This document shows positions 27,594 to 36,153 of a DNA stretch of 64,000 bases, piece by piece (within the stretch, counting starts at the first letter, position 1; the number at the start of each line of letters is the position of its first letter). The notes under the pieces were generated by a model that made no database searches, was not told where the DNA came from, and saw only the letters and a program-made list of their open reading frames with translations. The stretch comes from Halopelagius longus. GTDB taxonomy: Archaea; Halobacteriota; Halobacteria; Halobacteriales; Haloferacaceae. The translations under genes were made by a program, and so were the position numbers. Location of the stretch: NCBI RefSeq assembly GCF_900100875.1, contig NZ_FNKQ01000001.1, positions 992,001 to 1,056,000 on the forward strand. The letters run 5' to 3'.

Positions 27594-29666
27594 TCAGGCC
27601 TCGAGTTCGCTCTTTGCGACCTCGGCACCGGCGAATTCGAGCACTTCGCGTGCGCCCTCGCGCGAGTAGCCCTGTTCGACCAAGGCGTCTATCCACGCGT
27701 TGCGCTCGTCGTCGTCGAGTTCGTTCGCCGACACCAACGCCGAGAAGTTGATGTTGTGCTTCTTGTCCTCCCAGAGTTTGCGTTCGAGGGCGCGGCGGAG
27801 TCTGTCGTTGTCCTGCGGGTCGAACGCCTGTCCCTCGCGGGCGCGCCGCGAGACCCAGTTCGACACCTCTTGGCGGAAGTCGTCCTTGCGGTCCTCGGGA
27901 ATCTCCAGTTTCTCCTCGACGGAGCGGAGGAACTTCTCGTCGGGTTCCTGCTCGCGGCCGGTGAGTTCGTCCTGGACCGTCGAGTCGTCGATGTACGCCA
28001 TGACGTGGTCCATGTACTTCTCGCCCTGCCGCTGAATCTCGTCTAAGTCGTACGCCAAGGCGTGGCGGACGTCCTCGATTGCGCGTTCCTTGTACTCCTC
28101 GCGCACCATCTCGAGGTAGCGGTGGTAGCGTTCGAGGTTGTCCTCGGGGATCGACCCGTGGTTCTCTAAGTTCTCCTCGAAGTGGCCGAAGACGTTCAAC
28201 GGCGAGAGGTACGACCGACCGCGGTGGGTCGAGTCCATGATGGCTTCGGCTATCTCGTCGCCGATGAAGCGAGCGGAGATGCCCTCCATCCCCTCGGCGA
28301 TGTCGGCCTTCGACTCGCCCTCCTCGCGGAGCTTCTTCACGTCCACGTCGTCGGCGTCGTCGATTTCGCCGTTGTAGGCTTTCGCCTTCTGCGTGAGCGT
28401 GATGTTGCTGCCGTCGGGTTCGACGATGCGGGTGAGGACGCCGAACAGGCCGGCCATCTCCAAGGTGTGCGGTTCGATGTGCATGTCCGGAACGTCGGCG
28501 TTCCGGAGCATCTTGCGGTAGATCTCCGACTCCTGTTCGTACTCCAAGACGTACGGGAAGTCGATGCGCTTGGTCCGGTCGTTGAACGCCTCCATCTTCT
28601 CGTCGCCCTTCTTCTCGCGGTACTCCGGCATGTTCGTCCGGCCGACGATGACCTGGTCGATGTCGATGCGCGGGTTGTTCGAGGGCTTGATGGTCTGTTC
28701 CTGCGACGCGTGCAGGAAGTCGTAGAGGAACTCCCGTTGCAGTTTCAGCAGTTCCTCCCCGGAGAACAGTCCCCGGTTGGCGTTACAGAACGCCCCGGAG
28801 TAGTCGAACGCGCGCGGGTCGGACTCGCCGTACACGGCGAGTTTCGAGTAGTTGACGTCGCCGGTGAGTTCGGTCTCGTCTTGGTTCTTCTTGTCCTTCG
28901 GTTCGAACGTCTCGACGCACTGACGCTTGTTCTCGGAGGCGACGAGGCGGATTATCTCGACGTGGTTCTCCAACACCTGCTGTAAGTCGTCGTCGTAGTA
29001 CGCCAGCAGGGTGTCCATGTAGAACTCCGACGCCGGGTCCAGCGCTTGGTCGTTGCGGATGGTGTACGGCGCGTCGAGTTGCTCGTTGAGGCGTTCGATT
29101 ATCACGTCGCGCTGTTCCTGCGGAATCAACACGAGCGGGTCTTGGTTCATGGGCGACTGCACGACGGCGTCCGCGGGGTCTTGGTCGCGGATGACGTCGG
29201 TCAGGTTCGTCCACCGGAAGGTGTACATCCGGCCTTCGTCGCGCATCGTGTAGTCCTCGAAGTAGCGGCGGACCATCCAGTCGAAGTGCGACTTCCCGGA
29301 GCCGACGGGGCCGAGCAGCAGTTTGATGCGCTTCTCCGGCCCGAGGCCGCGAGCGCCCGACTTCACCTTGTTCACGAACTCGTGGATGGACTCGTGGACT
29401 TCGCGGCCGTAGAAGGTGTTCTCCCCGTCGTGTATGGGGTCCTCCGAGGCCATCAGGTACTCGACGACGCCGGCCTCCTCGTCGTAAGCGGTGCCGTAGT
29501 GGTCGAACATGTCGGCAACGCGCTGGTGCGCGTTGCGAGCGATTCTGGGGTCGTCGTAGACCTCTTGCAGGTACCAGTCGAAGCTCTTTGCCTCGCGGAG
29601 GTCCGCGGGCACGGAGTCTTTGTAGTGCTTGCTCAGGTCTGCGAGGGTTTCGATATCACCGTTCAT
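27594..29666 (-). CDS. prkA: PrkA family serine protein kinase (first copy)
   Basis: A 690-aa PrkA, closer to the bacterial YeaG/PrkA type. It has an AAA domain with Walker A LLGPVGSGKSHFDWMV, the family segment AFCNANRGLFSGEELLKLQ, and NPRIDIDQVIVGRTNMPEYR. It phosphorylates Ser/Thr in a stress or sporulation-like response in bacteria; the archaeal target is unknown. First gene of the operon. The ATG at 29666 begins MNGDIETLADLSKHYKD; the nearest good TATA box lies about 325 bp upstream. Confidence 0.93.
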   Translation of the reverse strand: MNGDIETLADLSKHYKDSVPADLREAKSFDWYLQEVYDDPRIARNAHQRVADMFDHYGTAYDEEAGVVEYLMASEDPIHDGENTFYGREVHESIHEFVNKVKSGARGLGPEKRIKLLLGPVGSGKSHFDWMVRRYFEDYTMRDEGRMYTFRWTNLTDVIRDQDPADAVVQSPMNQDPLVLIPQEQRDVIIERLNEQLDAPYTIRNDQALDPASEFYMDTLLAYYDDDLQQVLENHVEIIRLVASENKRQCVETFEPKDKKNQDETELTGDVNYSKLAVYGESDPRAFDYSGAFCNANRGLFSGEELLKLQREFLYDFLHASQEQTIKPSNNPRIDIDQVIVGRTNMPEYREKKGDEKMEAFNDRTKRIDFPYVLEYEQESEIYRKMLRNADVPDMHIEPHTLEMAGLFGVLTRIVEPDGSNITLTQKAKAYNGEIDDADDVDVKKLREEGESKADIAEGMEGISARFIGDEIAEAIMDSTHRGRSYLSPLNVFGHFEENLENHGSIPEDNLERYHRYLEMVREEYKERAIEDVRHALAYDLDEIQRQGEKYMDHVMAYIDDSTVQDELTGREQEPDEKFLRSVEEKLEIPEDRKDDFRQEVSNWVSRRAREGQAFDPQDNDRLRRALERKLWEDKKHNINFSALVSANELDDDERNAWIDALVEQGYSREGAREVLEFAGAEVAKSELEA

Positions 29667-30165
29667 TGTTGATAGACGGAGTCCCGACGGGACTGAGCGA
29701 CCGTACGCCCGGGACGCGCCCGGAGTGCGTCGCATCGAACGTTGGTAGACCCCGGCGAGCGACGCTCAGCGCCGGAGCTCTCGCTCCCGGTCGTCTGAGT
29801 TCGGCTCGTCGAAGCCCGGTGTCGTGGCATGCTTGTCCATACCACCCTCCTCGGACGCGCGACGAGTCTTCGACGGGCGACGGCGACGAGTCGACGAATA
29901 GCGACAGAACGTCTGGGTTTCGGCGGACCGTCCGGAGAGGGTCGGTCGCTCGGTCCGGTCGACCGAGACTAAATGTGTGTGAGTGAGCGACATACATAAG
30001 TCTTTCCGCGAGTAATTTTTGCCACACGTCTAAATGCGGCACCTGATAGGGGTGAACCCTCAGAATCTACCCACAGTTCGGTTCCTTTATGTCTGACAGG
30101 AGTCCGACGGGGTGGGCGCGCGGGCGACCGAAGGGGTGTTCCCCGTCCGTCACGAACGGACGCGC
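29667..30165. other. Long leader of the prkA operon and divergent promoter region
   Basis: No gene recognised. The minus-strand TATA-like GACTTATGTATG (29991-30002) predicts a prkA leader of about 300 nt, and a plus-strand CTTTATG near 30084 serves the 30166 gene. Close to the prkA start lies AGTCCC-GAC-GGGACT (29680-29694), a perfect 6-bp palindrome that could be an operator or a leader hairpin. Confidence 0.5.
29991..30002 (-). promoter_or_regulatory. Probable promoter (TATA) of the prkA-prkA-yeaH-spoVR operon
   Basis: GACTTATGTATG on the minus strand is the only convincing TATA-like element upstream of the first prkA. The distance implies a long 5' leader, which is rare in haloarchaea. 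Confidence 0.45.
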
Positions 30166-30624
30166 ATGAACGCAGACGACGCGGCGGACGCCGCCGAGGG
30201 CGCCGACGAGGAGGCCCCCGCGGGGTGGACGCTGTGGAACGACGAACCGGACGGGCGGAGAATTCTCGTCTACCGCCCGGACGTGTTCAAAGAAGGGGAG
30301 TTTCCCGCGGAGTGCCTGCCGACGATTTTCGTCTCGAACGGGTCCCGCGCGCGGCGTCCGGGGGCCGCCCAACTGGAGGGGACGACGTGGAACGTGACGC
30401 TGTACCTCGAACCGCAGGTGGAGGCGGCCCCGGAGACGTACGACAGTCGCGAGGAGGCGGTGGCCGCCGCCGAGGAACTCGCCCGGGAGTTCGACGCCGG
30501 CGAGGTGGACTACCGGTCGCTGTATCAGGTGCCGCGCGAGGAGTACTTCGAGCGACTCGACGAGTTGACCGGGCGCGACGCACAACGTTATGCGGACGGC
30601 TCGATTAGTGGCGACGACGAATGA
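30166..30624 (+). CDS. DUF5820-like haloarchaeal protein
   Basis: A 152-aa acidic soluble protein with no membrane helix or metal motif. The segment WTLWNDEPDGRRILVYRPDV and the central strand TTWNVTLYLEPQVEA are followed by a helix (SREEAVAAAEELAREFDAG). It appears to be the haloarchaea-specific family DUF5820, of unknown function. The stop overlaps the next start by 4 nt (ATGA), so it forms an operon with UPF0179. ATG 30166 is preferred over the in-frame 30112. Confidence 0.7.
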   Translation: MNADDAADAAEGADEEAPAGWTLWNDEPDGRRILVYRPDVFKEGEFPAECLPTIFVSNGSRARRPGAAQLEGTTWNVTLYLEPQVEAAPETYDSREEAVAAAEELAREFDAGEVDYRSLYQVPREEYFERLDELTGRDAQRYADGSISGDDE

Positions 30625-31070
30625 CGAAGGTCACGCTCATCGGGGACCGCCTCGCCGATATCGGACGCGAGTTCGTGTACGAGGGTCCGTCCGAACTGTG
30701 CGAAGGGTGCCCGTACCGCAAACAGTGTCTGAACCTCGCGGAGGGGACCCGCTATCGGGTGACCGACGTCCGGGAGAACGCCCAACTGCTCGACTGCGCC
30801 GTCCACGACACCGGCGTCCGAGCGGTCGAAGTCGAACCCGCCTCGGTGACGGCGAACGTCGCCGCCAAGGGGTCCTACGCCGGAAGCAAAGCGAAACTCG
30901 AAGGGCCGTGCCCGCACACGCAGTGTCCGAGTCACGAGTACTGCGTCCCCGACGGCGCGGAGTTCGACGAGGAGTACCGCATCAGCGAGGTTCTCGGCGA
31001 CCCCCCGCACGACGTCTGTCACCTCGACAGGGACCTGACGATGGTCGAGTTCGCGCCGAAAGAGGAGTAG
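30621..31070 (+). CDS. UPF0179 family protein (archaeal Cys-rich)
   Basis: A 149-aa protein conserved in euryarchaea. Eight or more Cys occur in clusters (LCEGCPYRKQCLNL, LDCAV, GPCPHTQCPSHEYC, HDVCHL), suggesting metal or Fe-S binding. The family has no established function. The start codon overlaps the stop of the preceding gene, so the two are translated together. Confidence 0.87.
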   Translation: MTKVTLIGDRLADIGREFVYEGPSELCEGCPYRKQCLNLAEGTRYRVTDVRENAQLLDCAVHDTGVRAVEVEPASVTANVAAKGSYAGSKAKLEGPCPHTQCPSHEYCVPDGAEFDEEYRISEVLGDPPHDVCHLDRDLTMVEFAPKEE

Positions 31071-31125
31071 CGGAGGCGCAGAGAAACGAAGCCGAGAGGT
31101 GACGAAGGGAGGGAGCCGCGGCGAC

Positions 31126-31944
31126 TCAGGCGAGCGTTCCGACTTTGTCCGCGGCGTAGCCGAACACGTCCTCGTAGCCGTACGCCGAGAGCAGCACCGG
31201 GTAGAAGTCGCGGTCGGCGGTGAACTCCCGTTCGTCGGCCGCCGCGAAGCGGTCGCCTCGCTCGACGAGTTCGAAGTTGTCCACGAACACCTCGTACGTG
31301 CTCGCCGGTTCCTTGGGGATGCGTTCGAGCATGCGGTACACGGACACCTCGTCGGCGTTGCGCCGTTCCAAGGAGAGGGGCGCTTCGGTCCCTTCCTCCA
31401 ACGGCGCGGCGAGGACGCCCGTCGCGGCGAGGAACGCCCGGACGAGCCAGTAGGCGTTCTCGGCGGCCTCGTCGGTCCCCTGCAGACCGCACTCGACGTC
31501 GATGTTGTGGGTGTGGTCGATGAGGCGGCCGCCGACGAACTCGGCCGTCTCGACCAGTTCTTGGATGGGGAGGTGCGGGCAGATAGCGCGGGACGCGGCC
31601 CCGACGGTGTCGACGAGCGCGAACGGTTTTCCGTACGACTGCGTCGAGTGAAGCGAGAGCGTCGTGCAGTCGCGAACCTCCCGGAGCACGTCGTGTGCGA
31701 GGCGGCGTTCGTGACTGTCGGCGTCCGGGTCGCCGGGGAACACGCGGTTGAGGTCCTCTTCGACGTAGCGGACGTTCGCTTCGAGGGCCTCCTCGTTGGC
31801 GACGATGAGTTTCACCGGGCGCTCCACGTCGGGTTCCGTCGCGATGAAGCGCTCTATCGCCCGGACGCCGCAGGGTTCGTCGCCGTGGATGGTTCCGACG
31901 ACGGCCACCTCCGGCTTTCCCTCCCCCAGTTCGTAAATTCGCAT
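31126..31944 (-). CDS. Succinylglutamate desuccinylase/aspartoacylase-family protein (second paralogue)
   Basis: A 272-aa zinc-dependent hydrolase of the AstE/AspA family, shorter than the paralogue at 1415-2443. Zinc ligands are in GTIHGDEPCG (His, Glu) and SLHSTQSYG (His); EEDLNRVFPGDPDA is the conserved Arg/Asp segment. The substrate is an N-acyl amino acid or similar amide and is not predictable. The ATG at 31944 (MRIYELGEGK) is used; the in-frame TTG further upstream is unlikely. Confidence 0.82.
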   Translation of the reverse strand: MRIYELGEGKPEVAVVGTIHGDEPCGVRAIERFIATEPDVERPVKLIVANEEALEANVRYVEEDLNRVFPGDPDADSHERRLAHDVLREVRDCTTLSLHSTQSYGKPFALVDTVGAASRAICPHLPIQELVETAEFVGGRLIDHTHNIDVECGLQGTDEAAENAYWLVRAFLAATGVLAAPLEEGTEAPLSLERRNADEVSVYRMLERIPKEPASTYEVFVDNFELVERGDRFAAADEREFTADRDFYPVLLSAYGYEDVFGYAADKVGTLA

Positions 31945-32007
31945 GGAGACACCCAAACGGCGGAGCGGGAAATGGGTTAAGATTCGGGCCGATACGGACG
32001 GACGGCG

Positions 32008-32490
32008 CTAGTCGAGCTTCTCGGCGTACTCGTAGTCCACGTCGTACGCCTCCGGTTGCTGGTCGTCTATCGTGATCTGCCAGCCGTGGAGCACCGTCGG
32101 GTCTTCGAGCGCCGCTTCGAGCGTCTCGCGCACGTCCGCGACGTCCACGCCGTAGAAGTCGTCCGGGAGCCCGCGGAGGTACTGCAACGCGGTGGTGAAG
32201 AGCGACCGCATGCCCGCGTCGTTCTCGAAGTCGAAGTGCTTGTACGCGCCCGCGGCGACTTGGACCATCCCGTGGAGGAACGCCGACTCGGCGCTCCCGG
32301 ATCCGTAGTTGTACCACTCGTCTTCGAAGCAGTCGTGGCTCTCGTGGAACTCTCCGGAGTTGAACAAGCGGACGCCGTGTTCGACCGCGCGGCGGAGCGT
32401 CGCGTGCTCCCACACGCGTTCGTCCGTTCGCCACCCCGTCGGGTTCCCGAGCGGCGGGGCGACGCTCGGGTCGCGGGTGTGTTCGTCCAT
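32008..32490 (-). CDS. DUF309 family protein
   Basis: A 160-aa helical protein. The family signature is the His/Glu-rich helix [20 protein letters not shown] and a second helix around [18 protein letters not shown]; both recall a metal- or ligand-binding four-helix arrangement. Function is unknown throughout bacteria and archaea. The ATG at 32490 begins MDEHTRDP; an extension upstream would run through a short tandem repeat of CGACGAAGCG at 32553-32590. Confidence 0.85.
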   Translation of the reverse strand: MDEHTRDPSVAPPLGNPTGWRTDERVWEHATLRRAVEHGVRLFNSGEFHESHDCFEDEWYNYGSGSAESAFLHGMVQVAAGAYKHFDFENDAGMRSLFTTALQYLRGLPDDFYGVDVADVRETLEAALEDPTVLHGWQITIDDQQPEAYDVDYEYAEKLD

Positions 32491-32633
32491 ACCACTCCTC
32501 CGTCCGTGACTCACGTAATCCCATCGCTCGAACCGGCGACCGAGAGGCGACGAGGTGCGACGAAGCGCGACGAAGCGCGACGAGGCGGCGCGGCGGGCCA
32601 AGGGCTATGGGTCCCGTCGTTCATCGTACCGGT

Positions 32634-32957
32634 ATGGCTACGACCGGCGAGCGTCTGGCGGAGGTTCCGACCGCGGCGGCGGACTGGGCGGCGGGTATCG
32701 CAGGGGTCCTAGAGGAGAATCTCCCCCGCGTCGCGGTGTTCGTCTTCGCGTGCGCGGGCGTCGGGTTCGGCCCGTTCGGGGCGGGACTCCTGACGGTGCT
32801 TCTCGCCGTCGTCCTCCCCGCCGCGGGCGTCGGGGGGTTCCTCCTCGCCAAGGAGAAGGTGCCGAGCCTCCTCCGCGAGAAACTCGGTTCGTCGGAGCCT
32901 CGGCGGTTCGACGAACGGTCCGAGTCCGTCGTCGAGGGACGGACGGCGGGCGAGTGA
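32634..32957 (+). CDS. Small membrane protein of unknown function
   Basis: A 107-aa protein with one long or two short hydrophobic helices (VAVFVFACAGVGFGPFGAG and LLTVLLAVVLPAAGVGGFLL) between an amphipathic N-terminal helix and a charged C terminus. It is typical of small haloarchaeal membrane proteins; no family recognised. Start ATG 32634. Confidence 0.65.
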   Translation: MATTGERLAEVPTAAADWAAGIAGVLEENLPRVAVFVFACAGVGFGPFGAGLLTVLLAVVLPAAGVGGFLLAKEKVPSLLREKLGSSEPRRFDERSESVVEGRTAGE

Positions 32958-33039
32958 GGCGACGTTTCGCCCCGCCGAACGCTCTCGGCAGAGCGGGATT
33001 CGGAACGTTTTAGCGGCGCGGTTCCCCACGAGTACACGC

Positions 33040-33123
33040 GCGAGGGTGGCCGAGTCTGGAAAAGGCGGCGGACTCAAGATCCGCTCTCGTAGGAGTCCGT
33101 GGGTTCAAATCCCTCCCCTCGCA
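33040..33123 (+). tRNA. tRNA-Leu (anticodon CAA)
   Basis: A class II tRNA of 84 nt: acceptor GCGAGGG/CCCTCGC with discriminator A, anticodon stem GCGGA/TCCGC around CTCAAGA (anticodon CAA), a variable arm CTCTCGTAGGAG and a T loop TTCAAAT. No intron. Confidence 0.93.
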
Positions 33124-33461
33124 TTCTACGTCTCCGAGCGACAGCGAGGAGCGTGAATCTGACGGAGGATTTGAACGCCGAGACGAGCGTCAGCGAGTCT
33201 CGGAAGTTAAACTCCCTCCTCCCTTCTACACGTCCGAACGTGGAGACAGCGGTCGCTACCGGGTTCGGAAGCGGGGACCGAGAGCGCGACGCCCGCAACG
33301 ACGGAGCCATCCGGCGACGAGCGTCGCAACTCCCGCGAGAGAGGTAGAGCCAATTCGCGGGAGCGTCTACGTAGACGCGGGCCGACGGTGATACGCGTTA
33401 CGGCCGAAGAAAGTGCGTCGAACGCGACGAAAACGCGACCGAGTCGAAGAGAAAGAAGTCG
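33124..33461. other. Gene-free region downstream of tRNA-Leu
   Basis: About 340 bp with no credible gene on either strand and no obvious repeat; a direct duplicate of the tRNA end is not present. Nothing further is seen. Confidence 0.5.
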
Positions 33462-33755
33462 TTACCGGTCCGATGCGTCCGCGTCGTCACCGCCGTCGGT
33501 GATGGGGCGTCCGCCGCTCGTGAGGACGGAGTCGGCCACCACCTCCACCTGCTCGGGGGACGGACGGGAGTCCTCGGAGCACTCCTCGCACACCTGCTCG
33601 ATGACGTTCATCACGTCGTGGAGGTCGCCGCGCTCCGTCACGTCGGCAAACGCCTCCTCGTACGCGCTCGCCCAGTGAGTGAGTTCGTAGTCGTACGTAC
33701 CGGTGGTCGGTGCAACCGCGTACTCGAGTTGTCGGACTGCATCGGCGGGGCGCAT
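33462..33755 (-). CDS. Small acidic haloarchaeal protein
   Basis: A 97-aa protein starting MRPADAVRQLEYA, with helices VAPTTGTYDYELTHWASAYE and LHDVMNVIEQVCEECSED and a disordered acidic tail (DGGDDADASDR). The paired Cys in CEEC may bind metal. No family is recognised, but the composition is that of an expressed haloarchaeal protein. Confidence 0.6.
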   Translation of the reverse strand: MRPADAVRQLEYAVAPTTGTYDYELTHWASAYEEAFADVTERGDLHDVMNVIEQVCEECSEDSRPSPEQVEVVADSVLTSGGRPITDGGDDADASDR

Positions 33756-33817
33756 ATCCGGATGCAAGACCGGAAGCCACAAAAAGGTACTCGGACTCGA
33801 AATTGAGTTAATCGTCG

Positions 33818-34348
33818 TCAGGAGGAGTCGGCGTCGGTTCCGCCGTCGGGCGCGGCGTCCTCGTCGGCGTCCTCCTCCTCGTCTTCGTCGGGGGTTCCGC
33901 CGTCGAGTCCGCTTTCGCCTTCGTCTCTCTCTTCGCCTCCGTCGTCGCCGTCCCGGGAGTCGACGTCGACTCCCGGTCCGTCGGCGTCCTCGTCGACGAG
34001 TCGCCGCATCGCCTGCAGGTACTCGGCGGCGACGAGCGGTTCGTTCTCGACAGTCTTTCGGACCTGCGCGCACCCGTGCCGGAGTCGTTCCTTCCCGGAG
34101 CCGGGCGGTACGTCGTCGTCCGTGACCGCCTCGACGGTTTCGAGGCGCGTTCGAACCGACTCCTCGTCGCGGGTGCGCGCGTCCTCGGCGGCCTCCTCGA
34201 ACAGTCGAACGAGCGTCGCGCGGACGTCTGGCGGCAACTCCTCGGACACGTCCGAGAAGGACGCGATAGCGAGGGTAAAATCTGCTGGGTTCGGTCGGCG
34301 GATCGAGTGTGCGATTCGCAAACCAAAAGTCGCGGGTCCTCCACGCAT
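33818..34348 (-). CDS. Acidic helical protein of unknown function, divergent from lrp
   Basis: A 176-aa protein whose ordered part (LPPDVRATLVRLFEEAAEDA to EYLQAMRRLVDEDADG) is helical, followed by an acidic Gly/Asp/Glu-rich tail of about 50 residues. The start is uncertain: ATG 34348 is only 4 bp from the lrp start, whereas a TATA-like TTTTACC on this strand at 34272-34278 favours GTG 34249 (VSEELPPDVRA). The function is unknown. Confidence 0.55.
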   Translation of the reverse strand: MRGGPATFGLRIAHSIRRPNPADFTLAIASFSDVSEELPPDVRATLVRLFEEAAEDARTRDEESVRTRLETVEAVTDDDVPPGSGKERLRHGCAQVRKTVENEPLVAAEYLQAMRRLVDEDADGPGVDVDSRDGDDGGEERDEGESGLDGGTPDEDEEEDADEDAAPDGGTDADSS

Positions 34349-34352
34349 TACT

Positions 34353-34802
34353 ATGGAACTCGACGAGACGGATCGGGCGATTCTCCGCATCCTCCAGGCG
34401 GACGCGCGAACCCCGTTCAGCGAAATCGCGCGTCAAATCGACATGTCCAGCGCCACCGTCCACGACCGAGTCGGTCGGATGGAAGAGTCGGGCGTCATCG
34501 AGGGGTACCACGCGAAAGTGAACGCCCGAGAGGTGGGCTTCGGCACCTCCGCGCTCGTCGGTCTCCGCGTCCAACAGGGCCGCGAGGAGGACGCGCTCGA
34601 ACGCCTCCGCGAGATCGAGGGCGTCCAAGAGGTCCACCTCACGACCGGCGAGTGGGACGTGATGCTCCGCGTGTTCGCCGAGGACACCGACGCCCTCCGC
34701 GAACTCATGTTCGACGAAATCGCCGAGATGGACGGCTTCTCGCGGTCGCAGACGATGGTCATCCTCGGGACCGACTTCGAGGACCGCTCGCTCCCCATCT
34801 GA
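34353..34802 (+). CDS. Lrp/AsnC family transcriptional regulator
   Basis: A 149-aa regulator. Residues 1-60 are the AsnC-type HTH (LDETDRAILRILQADARTPF, then SEIARQIDMSSATVHDRVGR). Residues 65-149 are the RAM/AsnC ligand-binding domain (TSALVGLRVQQGREEDALER, then LTTGEWDVMLRVFAED). Such proteins respond to amino acids and usually regulate themselves. The gene is divergent from an acidic protein gene of unknown role. ATG 34353. Confidence 0.92.
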   Translation: MELDETDRAILRILQADARTPFSEIARQIDMSSATVHDRVGRMEESGVIEGYHAKVNAREVGFGTSALVGLRVQQGREEDALERLREIEGVQEVHLTTGEWDVMLRVFAEDTDALRELMFDEIAEMDGFSRSQTMVILGTDFEDRSLPI

Positions 34803-34891
34803 GGGGCGTCCCCGCGGAATCGAGCGCTCGCCGGTCCGCCGCCGCGTCAGAGACCGGAATCCTCAACACCACCGACGCCGGCCATTGAGGT

Positions 34892-36031
34892 ATGGCAACG
34901 GTTGCAGAACGGGTCGGCGCCGACCCCGAACGTCTGTGGGGCGGTTCGGTGGCGGCTATCCTCGCGATTCTGGTCGGCGGATGGCTCGCCTTCCCCGAAC
35001 TCGTCTACGACCGCTTCATCTGGCACTACTTCTGGGGCCCGGTGCAGGCCGACGCCAACTCGGCGGTCTGTGCGGTTCGGACGAACGGGGTCACGCAGTA
35101 CCTCGACAGTGCGCAGGCGTGCGCCGCCGCCCCGGAACCGGTGGCGTACCCCGGCTACACGCTCGTCTCGGAGGTGGGGTACATGGTCACCCTGCTCGTC
35201 GCCCTCTCGGGACTGGTCTTCCTCCTCCGCCGCCTCGACATCGGCACGGAGCGGCGCTTCTTCTACGCTCTCTTGCCGTTCATGTTCTTCGGCGGCGCGC
35301 TTCGCGTCGTCGAGGACGCGAACGACACGCCCGGCGCGACGGACGCACTCATCAGCTACCCGTGGAACACGCTCGTCATCAGCCCGATAATCTACTTTAC
35401 CGTCTTCGGCATCACGCTCGCCGCCGTCCTCGCGAGCGTCACGGCCGACCGGGCCGGACTCGTCGACGGGTACGAGAAGCCGCTGTTCGGCATCGGAACG
35501 GGCGTCCTCGCACTCACGCTCGGCTACTTCGTCTCGTTGGTCGTCACCGGTGCGCCGGGCGTGGAGTTCTACCCGCAGGTGCTCGTCGCGACGCTCGTCG
35601 GCGCGACGCTCTCGGCGGGCGCGACGTGGTGGCTCATCGAGCGCTTCGCGCCGCAGATAAACGCCGGGACGGGATTCATCGGCTTCGTCATCATCTGGGG
35701 CCACGCCGTCGACGGCGTGGCGAACGTCATCGGCCTCGACTGGATGCCGGCGCTGAACGCCGGGCGGAACCTCGTGCCGAAGCACCCCGTCAACCAGTTC
35801 GTCGTGGACGTCACGTCGAACGTCCTCCCCGCGAGCGTTCTCGCGGTGACGGGCGACACGTGGCCGTTCCTCATCATCAAACTCGCGGCGGCGACGTTCG
35901 TCGTCTGGGTGTTCGAGGAGGGTATCTTCGAGGAGAGCCCCCGCTACTCCATTCTGCTCCTCGTCGCCGTCCTCGCCGTCGGACTCGGCCCGGGGACGCG
36001 CGACATGCTCCGGGCGACGTTCGGCGTCTGA
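34892..36031 (+). CDS. DUF63 family membrane protein
   Basis: A 379-aa integral membrane protein with about nine helices, typical of the archaeal DUF63 family. Conserved-looking polar sites within membranes include [41 protein letters not shown] and [15 protein letters not shown]. The function is unknown. It follows lrp on the same strand at a distance of 89 bp, with its own TATA-like sequence likely. Confidence 0.88.
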   Translation: MATVAERVGADPERLWGGSVAAILAILVGGWLAFPELVYDRFIWHYFWGPVQADANSAVCAVRTNGVTQYLDSAQACAAAPEPVAYPGYTLVSEVGYMVTLLVALSGLVFLLRRLDIGTERRFFYALLPFMFFGGALRVVEDANDTPGATDALISYPWNTLVISPIIYFTVFGITLAAVLASVTADRAGLVDGYEKPLFGIGTGVLALTLGYFVSLVVTGAPGVEFYPQVLVATLVGATLSAGATWWLIERFAPQINAGTGFIGFVIIWGHAVDGVANVIGLDWMPALNAGRNLVPKHPVNQFVVDVTSNVLPASVLAVTGDTWPFLIIKLAAATFVVWVFEEGIFEESPRYSILLLVAVLAVGLGPGTRDMLRATFGV

Positions 36032-36153
36032 ACGGACGAGAGTTTTTCTCGGATGGGGCGGCCACTCGCCGCATCCGCCGCGGAATCACCGCACGGCGAC
36101 TCGCGGGCGTCCGACACGCCGCCGTGCGGGCGGAAATCGTGTCGGCTGTTCGC

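Noticed and set aside
22033..29672. Very long open frames antiparallel to the SpoVR, YeaH and PrkA genes (up to 750 codons)
   Set aside because: They are shadows of GC-rich genes: the real genes show full family motifs, while the antisense frames are Arg/Val/Leu-rich and without domains.
29656..30042. Open frame of 128 codons in the leader of the prkA operon
   Set aside because: Composition is basic and unlike haloarchaeal proteins; it spans the probable leader and has no homology-like pattern.
32553..32590. CGACGAAGCG-type tandem repeat as a CRISPR-like array
   Set aside because: The units are 10-11 bp, contiguous and without spacers. No CRISPR array or cas gene was seen in the window.
33040..33123. 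tRNA-Leu as the boundary of another integrated element
   Set aside because: No integrase gene and no duplicate of the tRNA end was found downstream.
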